Assembly: GCA_030549775.1 (NCBI GenBank)
Contig: CM060173.1
Location: 67,398,367-67,462,366, forward strand
Origin: Tamarix chinensis
Lineage: Eukaryota; Streptophyta; Magnoliopsida; Caryophyllales; Tamaricaceae
Reading direction: 5' to 3'
DNA: 64,000 nucleotides
This document shows positions 26,230 through 37,903 of this stretch, in pieces (position 1 is the first letter of the stretch; every line of letters begins with the position of its first letter). Made by a program: the position numbers and the translations under genes. The notes beneath the pieces are model-generated. The model did no database searches. It was not told where the DNA came from and worked only from the letters and a program-made list of their open reading frames with translations.

Positions 26230-26568
26230 TTCTTCTTCTTCTTCTTCTTCTTCTTCTTCTTCTTCTTCTTCTTCTTCTTCTTCTTCTTCTTCTTCTTCTT
26301 CTTCTTCTTCTTCTTCTTCTTCTTCTTCTTCTTCTTCTTCTTCTTCTTCTTCTTCTTCTTCTTCTTCTTCTTCTTCTTCTTCTTCTTCTTCTTCTTCTTC
26401 TTCTTCTTCTTCTTCTTCTTCTTCTTCTTCTTCTTCTTCTTCTTCTTCTTCTTCTTCTTCTTCTTCTTCTTCTTCTTCTTCTTCTTCTTCTTCTTCTTCT
26501 TCTTCTTCTTCTTCTTCTTCTTCTTCTTCTTCTTCTTCTTCTTCTTCTTCTTCTTCTTCTTCTTCTTC
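26230..26568. repeat. (TTC)113 microsatellite, uninterrupted
   Basis: There are 339 bases of pure TTC (GAA on the other strand), preceded by ATCATCATC and followed by TCTTCTCCC. In three frames it produces long Ser, Phe or Leu runs, which are artefacts rather than proteins. The true copy number may differ from the assembled one. Confidence 0.97.
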
Positions 26569-27696
26569 TCTTCTCCCTCGTGCTCTACTCTCGCCAAGTA
26601 TTCCTCTCTTCTTTCCATTTTCTTCTCCCCACCCCTATTTTTCCTTACCACCTACTCATATAGCAACCCCCATCACCTTGACCACCAACCTAGCCCCCAC
26701 CCTGCATCCACCGCCCATTTTCCTTCCTTCCTTCCTTCTTCCTCCTCCTTTGTCACCCTATCTCCCATTCTTTCTCCCCTACAAGAGTTCTTATCGATCC
26801 TCACTCGTGCCACCATACAATCTCCCTACAATGTCAAAGGCAATAACAATTTTTGATTGCCACCTCCTCCACCTTGTAACTCTTTGCACGACCCCGAGCA
26901 GCCACCACCACAAGCTACCTCCCTGTAGCACTACCTTCTTCTCTGCCCTTATTTACACCACCTCTCTCTATAGTCCACACCACTACTGCCACTGCTATAG
27001 AACCACCTACACCACACCCTCCAACCACCAACCATATCCACCCCACCTCCTATATCCAAAGGCCAAAACTAATGCCTCCAACCATCACTCCACCCTTACC
27101 CGAACCACCCCCTCCCTTTTACATACATGGCTCACCCTACACATGTAGAGTGAGTTGCTCATTATATTTTTATTAATTTTGGATAATATTGAGGTATAGG
27201 GGTAGTTTAGTAATTCTATATTTAATAAAAATTATTATTTCATTTATCAAATATTAATATGGTATTTGTGATATTATTGTTAGGTACAAAAATTTTATTA
27301 ATGGAGCCTAATCATTTTTAGTCGGTTATGGCTAAGGTTTACTTTTGATGGAAATCGAGTAACATTTATACTCCATTAAAATTTTTGGATATTGTATGTT
27401 AGCACATTAGGGTTTTGACGTGTGATTTGTGTTAGACATGACTTGTTATAGATATTTATGTGACTATTAATGTTATCTTGGAAAGTTTGAAAAAGAAGAC
27501 ATGTTATCCTGTATAAAACGTTATGTGTGTGAAAAGGTGATTAAAAAGGGGGCTAATACTAGGAAGTGATATTGTTTATTATATAAATGTAAAAATGTTA
27601 GGTTAAGTATGTATGGGCACACTTGTAGCAAAATTATTACTACCATGTGCCATAGGGACAACTTGGTCATTTAGACATATCATGATATTTAACCCT

Positions 27697-28420
27697 AACC
27701 GAGATGCCTAATGTGCTATAAATATTGATAAGAATGGAGATAAAGGTTGGTTGTCTTAGTATCACCTATTTCAGCATGATTATCAATATTATGTAGTCTT
27801 GGGACATTTTGGTAATTGTGTATGTACTATGGTGATTATCCCAATAAACATCCATAATAAGTGTTATATGATGCTAAGTATAAGAATAGGGGTTGGTTGT
27901 CTTAGTATCACCTATTTCAATATAATTATCAATATTATATGATCTAGAGGCATTTTGGTAATTTTGCATGTACTATAGTGATTATCCTAATAAACATGCA
28001 TAATAGGTATTATTGGATGCTAAGTATGAGAATTAGGTTTTGTTATCATGATATCACCTATTTCAACATAATTATAAATATCATATGATCTAAGGGCATT
28101 TTATTAATTTTACATATACTATGGTGATTATCCTAATAAACATGCATGGCAAGTATTATTTGATGCCAAGCATGAGAATAGGGGTATGTTGTCTTACTAG
28201 CTAATATTTAAGCATAATTATAATTAATTGTGGGGTCTAAGAGTATTTTCGTAATTTGGAGTGTACCATAATGAATATTCTAATAAATATACATGGTGTG
28301 TGTTGTACATTATCAAACATGAGTATAGGGGTTTTATTATATTAGATATGCCTATGTCAGCATGATTATTATTTTTATATGGTATAGGGGTATTTTAGTC
28401 ATTTTAACCTAAAGTGTCTA
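27697..28420. repeat. Tandem repeat, period about 146 bp, about five copies
   Basis: AATAAACATNCATAATAAG-like words start at 27843, 27989, 28135 and 28282, with a more diverged first unit from 27697. Each unit also carries TTGTCTTAGTATCACCTATT and GGCATTTTGGTAATTTT variants. Units are diverged at roughly one base in ten. They lie within LTR A and have no coding capacity. Confidence 0.85.
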
Positions 28421-29583
28421 AGTGTGAATAGTTGAGCCTAGGATGACCTTAGTAGACTTCTTATGTTGACATTGATAATGATATTGATTTTTATTACCGT
28501 ATAATGTTGGAAACCAATATTAATGGTTAAGTGAAGTGAATTGAGTAAATGTGATTAATGTGTGCCATTTTGTGGTCACCCTCATAAAATATTAATACTT
28601 AAAGTGAAAGTCCTCAATATTAGAAATGGTGGCTCTTTAAGTTTCTCTATCCTAAAGATGTGGTTTAGCTCATAATTATTTATGGATTTTACTAGTGTGC
28701 CTTAGTACCCAGCCAAACCCTATATCTTATTTTATTTAGCTTTATGGACCTAAATGAGGGGTATGCATACTTATGGATTAGGTTTCCTTATCGGTAGGGT
28801 ACTATGTACCTTTTTGTACCAGTGAGACTAGGGTACATATGCATTCCTGGGTTGATAATTGGTAGGATACTATGTTACCCTTATGCACTAGTATAACCGG
28901 AGTACCTTAGTGTCTTGGGTTTCATTGATCTCCCTACCTGTGATGATGTGTGTATTGTTTGTATTGATGGGTCTACTAGTGAGTTGAGAAGTTGTGGGTT
29001 GATTAAGAGAATTATGCCTATTGTTGAGAATGATGTAGCTTTCTAATTATACTACAAATAACATCACTTGAATGCTCTCTTAGTAAATTTTAGTTATTAC
29101 TAGGTAAATAAGTATTAGTAGCATATGATCTTGATGCTTGTGTTTATATGAATGATTCTCTAATTTCAATTAATATATGCATAATTAAATATCCACATGA
29201 TTGTTGTGATGCATCTGATGCATTCCATGCAGGCCTTGTATATTAGTATTGTATAATGGGCTACTCAATACCATTGTACTAAAGGATTCACTTCTTGGGC
29301 CCCTATTTATTCAATGTACAATGGCCTTTGCAGGTTAGCTCACAGGCTCTATTCAAGGTTATCCTTTAAGTTAAGAGCATAGGGTTATATGGGGCTCTAT
29401 TTGATAACTTGAACCAGAGGTTTCCGTATTTCTTATAGTCTTTTTATATTTCCCTTTCACTAACAAATTTGTAACCATAGTAATTGGTATTTATTTGGAA
29501 GGTGAATTAATCTCCTTCACTATTTCGCTACTCTGATTTATAATGGTATTCTTGAATTTAAGTGGAGTAATGTTTTAACCTTA

Positions 29584-29720
29584 GCGCTTGGTAACAGAAT
29601 AGTAGAGGAAACCTGTCTAATACTAAGTGTGGTAATATCACCCCAAAATTTACTATCTTAGCTTCTACATGCAACTTTTAAAAACAAAAAATTTTAATAA
29701 TAGATTTTGGGGGTGTTACA
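29584..29720 (+). other. Twin imperfect hairpins at the 3' end of LTR A
   Basis: The first pair is GCGCTTGGTAACAGA against TCTAATACTAAGTGTGG (29584-29632). The second pair is ATATCACCCCAAAATTTACT against the terminal ATAGATTTTGGGGGTGTTACA (29634-29720). Both arms are imperfect. The same arrangement is present at the 3' ends of LTRs B, C, D and, for the outer one, F. Confidence 0.65.
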
Positions 29721-30076
29721 GTTCTATTTTGTGATTTAATGCTCAATTATTCATAATCTTGTTAATTTTGATTTGGGTTGGATCCTTTTCAATCCACACT
29801 ATTCTACAACAATTTTAGTTCATTTTGGACTCAATGTGGTCTTGTTTTCTAAGCCCTAATTCTTATCACCTTTATGTTACTTATTTTGTGCACTATTTTT
29901 CTTGTGTTTTGTTTTGTTGGATACGCAGCATTATATCTAATGTGGAACAATCAATAGTCATCTATCATATTTTAGGTGGGATGATAACATCTCGCTTTTT
30001 AGGAATGCTTCTATATTTCCACTTCCGCAATATTAAAAAAAGGAAAATTTTGATAGTAAAATATGGGTTGTTACAA
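29721..30076 (+). mobile_element. 3' end of an old F-type LTR
   Basis: GATGATAACATCTCGCTTTTTAGG around 29980, then CTTCCGCAATATT, and the terminus GATAGTAAAATATGGGTTGTTACA at 30076 parallel the last 90 bases of LTR F (GGTAACACCCCG ... GGGAGTATTGCA). The upstream part is lost or unrecognisable. The short open frame here is not considered a gene. Confidence 0.5.
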
Positions 30077-30668
30077 AATCCATATTTATACCTGAACTAA
30101 TATTCATTACAAAACGCATATCCCCATATGTCAAGTACCTGCTACTCATCGAATAATCCATCAATAGATAGATAAATCTACCACCTAATCCATTCATTAC
30201 AAGGGATGGTAATGGGTTTCAAATTCAACACAAACTTGCTAGATCCACCTCATTTTTAGTTGGTCTCCATTCATAATTTTTAGACCTCATGATTCTTGAT
30301 CAGACTTAGGTCTCTATGTGCCTAAATAGGTACAAGTCTCTGTCCAATAGTTTTAGATCCAAACTTAACCTACTAGACTTGTATAGTATACACACACACA
30401 CCAACATTATTATATACACACTAACTTTTATTTGTCATTTTTTTATGTTCTTGTTTGAGTTTGTTATTCATTTTTTTTTTATATTTAACCTATAAGTAAT
30501 TTGTGTGACATTTTATTTCAAAGTATTAAAATACATTTAAAAAAAATTAAAGTAACTAATTTGAAATATTCATTTTTTTACTCAAAAGAATTTTTTATAC
30601 AAAGATTATATATTAAATTATATAAAATATAATTGTATTAATATTTACATAACTTTTTTTTCAAAAAA
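30077..30668. other. AT-rich DNA, possible left part of a hAT-like element split by the gypsy element
   Basis: At 30199 the sequence AAGGGATGGTAATGGGTTT resembles hAT-type miniature element ends, and the following words (ACTTAGGTCTCTATGTGCC, AGATCCAAACTTAACC) are typical of such elements. A (CA)n run lies near 30392. The rest is AT-rich and featureless. Confidence 0.35.
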
Positions 30669-31614
30669 TGATTCAAGAGCAAACACTCAAGACATGACAT
30701 TCATCATTATGGAACCAATTTTTCTTCATTTGGACAAGATCTCCCACAAAGTTAAATACAAACGAATGATTGCGTTCCTAGTTATAGATGAAACATACCC
30801 TACAAGTTACTAGGCATATATGGCATGTGCATGAGATGCATGAAGGGCATGGCTATGTGCATGGGCGGAATAAAAGACAGCTTGGATGTGCATATTAGTT
30901 TCTCTAATTAATTAATTAACTAATTAAGTAGTCAAGTTAAAGATTAGCTAGAGAATAAAGTAGCATAAATCTATCTTTTGAAGAATATTTTATCTTCTAA
31001 TATCTTTTAGCTAGTAGATGGCAATATCTTGTATAAAGTAATCGGCGACCTTCACTATATAATCCATAGAACACACGTAGAAGATGAATTAAATTAAATT
31101 TTCATGAAAATTGCAAATATTGCTTATTGAATTTTATGTGAGTTTATCTCAATTTTAATCAAATATGTGTGAATGATTAATCTTGAAACCCTTAATCTCT
31201 TTTGTCTTTGTGAATTAGAGATTAAATACTATCTTTATAAACTCCATAATCCACACCATTCCTAGCCATAATTCTCATCCCTAATTTATCCAAATTGAAA
31301 CCCTAACCCTAAACCTAATTTGGAATTCAAAACCCTGACCCTAATTTGCAACACCAAACCCTAACCTTAACCCACAAAACCTTCTATTTTCAAACCCTGA
31401 TTCTCGAACCATCATCATTTTTCCTTCATCATTGTCAAATCATCATCCTCATCATCTCATCATTATCGAATCATCATCATCATCTTCATTATTATGTCCA
31501 CAACCGAATATATACATCCTTAATTCAACACCTTCGCGTCTTCATCTCCTTAATTCCAACATAATCAAGCCTTAGGTTGACATATTTGACAATTACATAT
31601 TCCCACACACATCA
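30669..31614 (+). repeat. 5' LTR of the gypsy element
   Basis: It starts near TGATTCAAGAGCAAAC and ends CACACACATCA. It contains a TATATAA box at 31056-31062, (ATC)n tracts near 31440-31490, and telomere-like CCCTAACCCTAA words near 31300-31370. It pairs with 36217-37179. Confidence 0.87.
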
Positions 31615-31618
31615 ATTT

Positions 31619-31630
31619 TGGTATTAAAGC
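31619..31630 (+). other. Primer binding site, initiator tRNA-Met type
   Basis: TGGTATTAAAGC lies four bases after the 5' LTR. It matches the standard plant retroelement site TGGTATCAGAGC at 10 of 12 positions. Confidence 0.8.
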
Positions 31631-31809
31631 CTTTGGTTTTCTTCTATTGTGATCAAGATCCAATCTTTCCTTAAGACTCTTGCAAGAATGTGACCTTACT
31701 TCAAGATTCTTCAAAGAACATGTCTCTTCTTCAAGATTCTCCTAAGAATTCATCAAGAAGACATCAAGATCCAAGAACTTGGAAGTGTTTTTTTTAGAGC
31801 ACCACTCTA

Positions 31810-32800
31810 ATGGTGAAGGGAGGAGATGGAGAACCAAGAGGAAGACTTGAGAGATGTTCACAAGGTCTTTATGGACAAAATCAAGGAGGTAAAGCTACGT
31901 GTGGGGATAATAGAAGCTTCACAAGCTTAAGGGTCACATATGTAGCCACCAGACCAAAGGAAACAAGTAGAAGAAGACCATATGAGAAGGGCACAAGATC
32001 GAATGGAGGAAGGAGAAGAGAGTGGAAAACTATGGAAGACCACATGACACCTCAAAAGGAACCTATGATGATGTGGAGAGGGAAATCTAGTTTAATCTAC
32101 CTAAATTTGAAGGTAATCTTGATCCGGAATATTTTATTGAATGGTTGCAAATTGTTGAATCTAATTTTGAGTATAAAGAGATTGATGGTGAGAAGAGTTG
32201 CCAAATAGCAATACTGAAGTTTAATAAATTTGCTAGAGTGTGGTGTAATAATTTGAAGAGAAGGGAGAGAGAAGGAAAATCAAGAATGAGGTCATGTGAA
32301 ACATTAAAAAACACTTGAAGAATAAACTTGTGCCTAGAGAATATGAGCAAGAGAATTTCATAAAGATGACTACTTAGAGATAAGAATTATTTGTAGTTGA
32401 GGAATACATTAGAGAGCTTAAAAGATTAGCTCTTATTTATGATGTCCATGAAAGAGAAGAACAAAGGTGTGTACGATTCATTGGAGGGCTAAATATAAAT
32501 CTTAGAGAGAAGGTGGAGGTGTATCCTTATGAAGTGTTTGAAGACCTAGACAAGTTAGCAATCAAGTTTTAGAAATAGTTAAAGAGAAAAAAGCCACTGA
32601 GCAAGTCAACCAATGCTCCATATGGTTTAACTTTCAAGGGGGTGTCAAAGCCACCAATTTCTCAAGCCACAAATCAAGACAATGTTAGAAGGTTCACTCA
32701 TGGATAAAATGATAAGGATAAGGGGTTGATAAGTTGAACAAGCAATGATTCAAGTGTAGAGGTTATGGTCGCTTTGCTCGGGATTGTCCAAACCAAAGGG
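31810..32800 (+). pseudogene. gypsy gag remnant with zinc knuckle
   Basis: Around 32095-32290 the frames read LPKFEGNLDPEYFIEWLQIVES and, after a frame change, KFNKFARVWCNNLKRRR, a Retrotrans_gag capsid region. At 32746-32790 the zinc knuckle reads stop-FKCRGYGRFARDCPN. The first Cys codon has become TGA and the usual His is Arg, so two of the four zinc ligands are lost. Several frame changes and stops are present. In life this protein would form the virus-like particle and bind RNA. Confidence 0.78.
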
Positions 32801-33009
32801 TATTGACTTTGAAGGAGATAGTAAGTATGGATGATTGTGATGAGAATGAAGATCTTGATGGAGACCTTAAAAAAGAGAGTGATAGGCCAAAGGATGCTTT
32901 GGAAGAGGGCCAAGTGGATTGATATGTGTTACAAAGGGTGCTCCAAGTACAACAACAACCTATACTTACTCAAAGGGAGAAGATTTTATAGACCAAGTGT
33001 AGATTTGGT

Positions 33010-35980
33010 GATAAAGTGTGTGAAGTCATAATTGATAGTGGGTCATGCACTAATGTTGCTAGTGAGAAGATGATGAGCAAGCTCGGTTCGAAGACCATAG
33101 GTCATCTCAGACCATATTTACACTAATGGCACAAATAAGATAAAGGTGTAAGGGTAGCCAAACAAACTCTTATCTCTTAAGATTGGAAATTATTTTGATG
33201 ATGTTTTATGTGATATTCTACCTATGGATGCTTGTCACATTTTGTTAGGAAGGCAATGGTAATTTGATAGTAAGGTTGTATATGACGGAGTACTTAATGA
33301 GTATGTGTTGTGCAAGGACCAAAAGAAGTTTAGGCTAAAACCTAATCTATATGGGGAGGATTCGGTTTTAAGGAATGGAAAAGGGGAAGGAACCAAAAGC
33401 ATGCAACAAAAAAAAGGAAGAAAAAAAAGAAGGAAGTTGTTGGGTGTAGGAGGGGAAGAAAGAAGAGTAGCATAGAGTTGTTGATCTTTAAGGAGTGTGA
33501 GATGATTGAAGCTCTCAAAGCTGAGAAGATATGTTATTTATTGGTGGTAAAGGAAGCCCAACAAGGGAATAATAGTAATATGGATCCAAAATTGCAACAA
33601 GTATTGAGAGAGTATGCCTATATTTTTTCGGATAAGTTACCAATTGGGCTACCTCCTTTGAGAGGTATTGAGTATGCTATTGATTTTATGCTAGGAGTTC
33701 CATTACCAAACAAGCCAGCTTATAGGTACAATCCGGAGGAGGCTAAGGAGCCATAGAGACAAGTGCAAGATTTTTTGGATCGAGACTATATCCGGGACAG
33801 TATGAGTCCATGTGGTGTTCTAACTTTTTTGGTGCCTAATAATGACAGTACGTGGTGGATGTTTTTTGATTCGAGAATAATAAATAATATAACAATCAAG
33901 TATAGATTTCTAATACCAAGATTGGATGACATGTTAGATGAGTTTCATGGTGCAAAGGTGTTCTTAAAGCTTGATCTTAGGAGCGGCTATCATCAATTGA
34001 GAATAAGGGAAGGGGACGAGTGGAAGATAACCTTCAAAACTAAGTATGGATTATATGAGTGGTTGGTGATGCAATTTAGGTTATGTAATGCACTGAGTTC
34101 CTTCATGAGATTGATGACCGAGGTACTTAGACCCTTCCTTGGAGTCTTTGTTGTTTAACTTGATGATATCTTGGTATATAGCAAAAGTGAGTTTGAACAC
34201 ATACGACACTTAAAGAGGATATTTGAAAAGCTTAGAGAAGTGAAGCTCTATGGTAAGATGGAGAAATGTGATTTTATGATGGAGAGTGTGAGTTTCCTTG
34301 GTTATATTGTGAGTGGAGATGGTATTAGAGTTGATTCATCAAAGGTGGAAGCAATCCAAATGTGGCCTATTCCTACTAATGTCCACGAAGTTTGAAGCTT
34401 CCATGGGTTAGCCTCATTCTATAGGCAGTTCATCAAATACTTCTCTACTATTACATCAACTATCACACAATTGATGAAGAAAGGAAAGTTCCACTAGAAT
34501 GATTAAGCGACAAAGGCTTTTAAAGACTTGAAGACAAAGCTCTCAAATGCACCGGTATTATATTTACCTTGTTTTGATAAATTATTTGAAGTAACATGTG
34601 ATGCTAGTGGTGTAGGCATTGGGGGTGTGATCTCACAAGAGAGGAAACCGATTACCTTCTTTAATGAAATGTTGAATGGTGCATGACTCAACTGTTCGAC
34701 TAATGATAAAGAGTTTTATAATATTATGCATTGTTTGGAGATATTGAGCTATTAATTGAGACCTAAGCCTTTTGTACTTCACTCAAATCATGAAAATTTA
34801 AAGTATATACATGGTCAAAAGAAGGTGAGTCCAAGGCATGCTAAATGGACAAGATTATTACAAACATTTGTGTTCTCCACAAGATATATAGATGGTAAAG
34901 TGAATGTTATGGAAGATGCATTATCTAGGAGGACCATGATACTTACCATGACAGATGCAAAGATTTTGGGATTCGAGATGTTGAAGATTCAATATGCCAT
35001 GGATGATGATTTTGTTATGATCTTCGAAGATTACAAGAAACAAGAAATTTATGGAACTCGTATTCTTCAAGATGGGTTCTTATTCAAACAACAAATTATG
35101 TGTTCCCAATACCTCAGTTTGAGACTTAATAATCAAAGAGGTGCATGAAGGAGGAATTGTAGGACATTTTGGAGTTCATAATACTTTAGAGTGATTGCAA
35201 TAACATTTCTATTGGCTGAGGATGTAAAAGGGAGTACAAGCCATGGCTGTTAGGTGTACTACATGCCAGAGGAGTAAGAGTTTCTTCTATAAAAGGTTAT
35301 ATGTGCCTTTACCCATGCCTACTCAACCATGAGAAGGTGTTAGTATGAGTTTTATTTTAGGATTACCTAGGACACAAAGAGGCAAGGATTCCATTATAGT
35401 TTTCGTGGATCAATTTTCCAAGATAGCTCATTTTGTTCCATGTCACAAGATCGATGATGCTACTCATGTTGTGGATTTATATTTCAAGGAGATTGTGAGA
35501 TTGCATGGGATTCCATGGAGTATAGTTTTGGATAGAGATGTGAAGTTTCAAAGTTATTTTTGGAAGACATTATGGCACATGCTAAGAACGAAGCTTCTAT
35601 TTAGCATATCACAGCATCCTCAAACGGATGGAAAAACTGAAGTTACAAATAGAAATTTGGGCACTTTACTAAGGGGATTGGTGATTAAGAGTGCTAAGGA
35701 TAGAGATGTCAATTTAGCACATGTGGAGTTTGCTTACAACTGAATTCCTTCCACTACAACAAGCTCTAGCCTATTCGAGATAGTATATGGTATTAATCCA
35801 TATATTCTGATTGATATGATACCACTGAAGAAAGGTGAAGTGAAGAGTTATGATGCACAAAAGAGAGTGGAGTTCTTTCAAAAATTTCATCAACAAATCA
35901 AGCAAAATATTGAGAAGGTGAATGAAGTATACAAGATAGGAGCAAACAAGCATAGAAGTTAACATATTTTTCATCTAGGA
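33010..35980 (+). pseudogene. gypsy pol remnant: protease, reverse transcriptase, RNase H, integrase
   Basis: Protease: EVIIDSGSCTNVASEKMM with the DSGS active-site motif at 33034-33045. Reverse transcriptase (33763-34450): [32 protein letters not shown], then FVV-stop-LDDILVYSK. The Tyr before LDD is a TAA at 34156-34158. KCDFMMESVSFLGYIVSGDGI follows. RNase H (about 34503-34950): [19 protein letters not shown] and VMEDALSRR. Integrase: the zinc region near 35140-35290 is broken by stops, then the core (35345-35830) has [23 protein letters not shown] and [14 protein letters not shown]. The tail reads FNARDISPYYSDANLREN with no clear chromodomain. Frames are interrupted at least six times, so it is inactive. 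Confidence 0.9.
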
Positions 35981-36199
35981 GATCTGGTATGGTTGCACTT
36001 GAGGAAGGAGAGATTTCCTAATCTAAGGAAAAATAAGCTTATGCCACATACAGATGGTCCTTTCAAAGTAATTTGAAAGTTTGGAGAAAGTGCTTATGAG
36101 TTAGATTTGCAAGATTCATATATTGGGGTATCAAGGACATTCAATGCTAGAGACATTAGCCCTTACTACAGCGATGCAAATTTGAGGGAAAATTCAAGT

Positions 36200-36216
36200 C
36201 AACAAGGGGAGAATGA
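36200..36216 (+). other. Polypurine tract of the gypsy element
   Basis: CAACAAGGGGAGAATGA directly precedes the 3' LTR start TGTAGGAGC. It is the expected second-strand primer site. Confidence 0.8.
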
Positions 36217-37179
36217 TGTAGGAGCAAACACTCAAGACTTGGCATTCATCATTATAGAACTAATTGTTCTTCATTTATAAAGGATCCCCCACACAATTGA
36301 ATACAAACAGATGGTTACATTGCTAGTTATAGATGAAATATACCATACAAGCTACTAGGCATATATGGCATGTGCATGGCATGTATAGAGGGCATGGCTA
36401 CATCCATAAGGGGAATAAAAGGCAGCTTAGACGTGCATATTAGTTGGTTTAATTAGTTAATTAATTAATTTTTCGAGTAAAAGATTAGCTAGAGAATAAA
36501 ATAGCATAAATCTATCTTTTGAAGAATATTCTATCTTCTAATATCTTTTAGCTAGTAGATGGCAATATCTTGTATAAATTTATTAGTGACCTTGGCTATA
36601 TAAGCCACATAACACACATTGAAGATGAATTGAATTGAATTTGAATGAAAAATGCAAGTATTGCTTATTGAATCCTGTGTGAGTTTATCTCAGTTTTAAT
36701 CGAATCTGTATGAACAATTAATCTTGAAACCCTTAATCTCTTCATCTTTGTGAATTAGAGATTAAATACTATCTTACTAAACTCCATAATCCATGCCATT
36801 CCTAGCCATAAGTATCATCCCTAATTCATACCAATCGAAACCCTAACCCTAACCCTAATTTGCAATTCAAAATCCTAACACTAATTTGCAACACCAAACC
36901 CTAACCCTAACCCACGAAACCTTCTATTTTCAAACCCTAATTGCTAAAACATCATCATTTTTCCTTCATCATTGTCAAATAATCATCCTCATCATCTCAT
37001 CACTATCAAATTATCATCATCGAGTCATCATCATCATCATCAAATCATCCTCATAATTATCTCCACAACCGAATATCTACATCCTCAATTCACCACCTTT
37101 GGGTCTTCATCTTCTTAATTCCAACATAATCAAGCCTTAGGTTTACATATTTGATAATTCCATATTCCTACACACATCA
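36217..37179 (+). repeat. 3' LTR of the gypsy element
   Basis: It begins TGTAGGAGCAAACACTC and ends CACACATCA. It contains a TATATAAG box at 36597-36604, (CCCTAA)-like words at 36840-36910 and ATC tracts at 37010-37050, matching the 5' copy in order. Confidence 0.88.
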
Positions 37180-37903
37180 AAAACTCTATGATCCATTGAG
37201 GATTATTTACTTACTACATATAGTGGATTTAGGTGTAAACTTTTTAAGACCTAAAGGATTTGAGTTAAATTTAGATCTAGGTACAAAAAATGGATCAGGT
37301 CTAAGTTTGATCATATTTGATCTACATTCAACCCATTTTCACCCCTATTTGTTACGTAATATATCTCCCAAACCCAATTACCCGATAATATGTCCATTTA
37401 GCCACAAATTTCTTACCACCAATAAACAAATGCTATAGTTGGTTAATATCAAGAGACATCAACATGATGATATCAATAGATAAAATTGAACTATATAAGG
37501 CTATTATATAACAACTAGTTTAATAAATTAAGAAATCTTAACTATATATGATTTCAATAAATTAAGAAACCATAACATGCTTAGTAATTACACATAAATA
37601 AATTAACTAGATCTTAAGACAAGTAGTAAATCCGATTAGAAAATAGAACTAGGTTTCCTTAACAACATCTCTCATTTTTAAAACCCACTCATTCCAAATG
37701 GATAAATGGAATTTAGTAAGAATAAAAATAGTCAGATGTGTATGGATTTAGAAATTTCTGACTGGTATCCATATTTAAACAACATGAATATTATCTCTCC
37801 TTCTACACCCATAACTATATCCTTGTATATCTCTATTAGATAAAATCTATTTGATTTTGGATAAATCTTATCAGGTTGTCATCCTTATATAGTATTGCAT
37901 GGA
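37180..37903. other. Gene-free flank, possible right part of the split hAT-like element
   Basis: No gene. Near 37868-37887 TATCAGGTTGTCATCCTTA is a rough inverted match to AAGGGATGGTAATGGGT at 30199. An 8-bp target duplication was not found. The remainder is AT-rich. Confidence 0.35.

Larger units (their letters stand above)
25287..29720 (+). mobile_element. Solo-type LTR A, 4434 bp, TSD GTTCT
   Basis: It begins TGTAACACTC and ends GGGGGTGTTACA. The pentamer GTTCT occurs directly before (25282-25286) and after (29721-29725), as expected for a 5-bp target duplication of an LTR retrotransposon. There is no coding region: the long open frames at 25741-27148 come from pyrimidine-rich DNA and the TTC run. 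Order inside: AT-rich start, CT-rich tract (25590-26220), TATATA at about 26035, TTC array, C-rich tract, tandem 146-bp repeats, hairpins at the 3' end. It is taken as a solo LTR because no internal region or partner LTR is adjacent. Confidence 0.8.
30669..37179 (+). mobile_element. Ty3/gypsy LTR retrotransposon with both LTRs, 6.5 kb, inactive
   Basis: Two direct repeats, 30669-31614 and 36217-37179, flank an internal region with a primer binding site, degraded gag-pol in the order gag, protease, reverse transcriptase, RNase H, integrase, and a polypurine tract. This order defines Ty3/gypsy. Flanking bases are AAAAA and AAAAC, compatible with a 5-bp target duplication with one mismatch, though low complexity makes this weak. 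The two LTRs differ at many positions over their first 85 bases, so the insertion is not recent. Confidence 0.88.

Noticed and set aside
25741..27148. Long overlapping open frames of 180-370 codons on both strands with poly-Ser, poly-Phe, poly-Leu or poly-Lys.
   Set aside because: They are products of the TTC microsatellite and flanking CT-rich DNA; every frame is open because the repeat has no stop codon.
27697..28420. Regularly spaced repeats that could suggest a CRISPR array.
   Set aside because: The whole 146-bp unit is repeated with no unique spacers, the host is a plant, and there are no cas genes.
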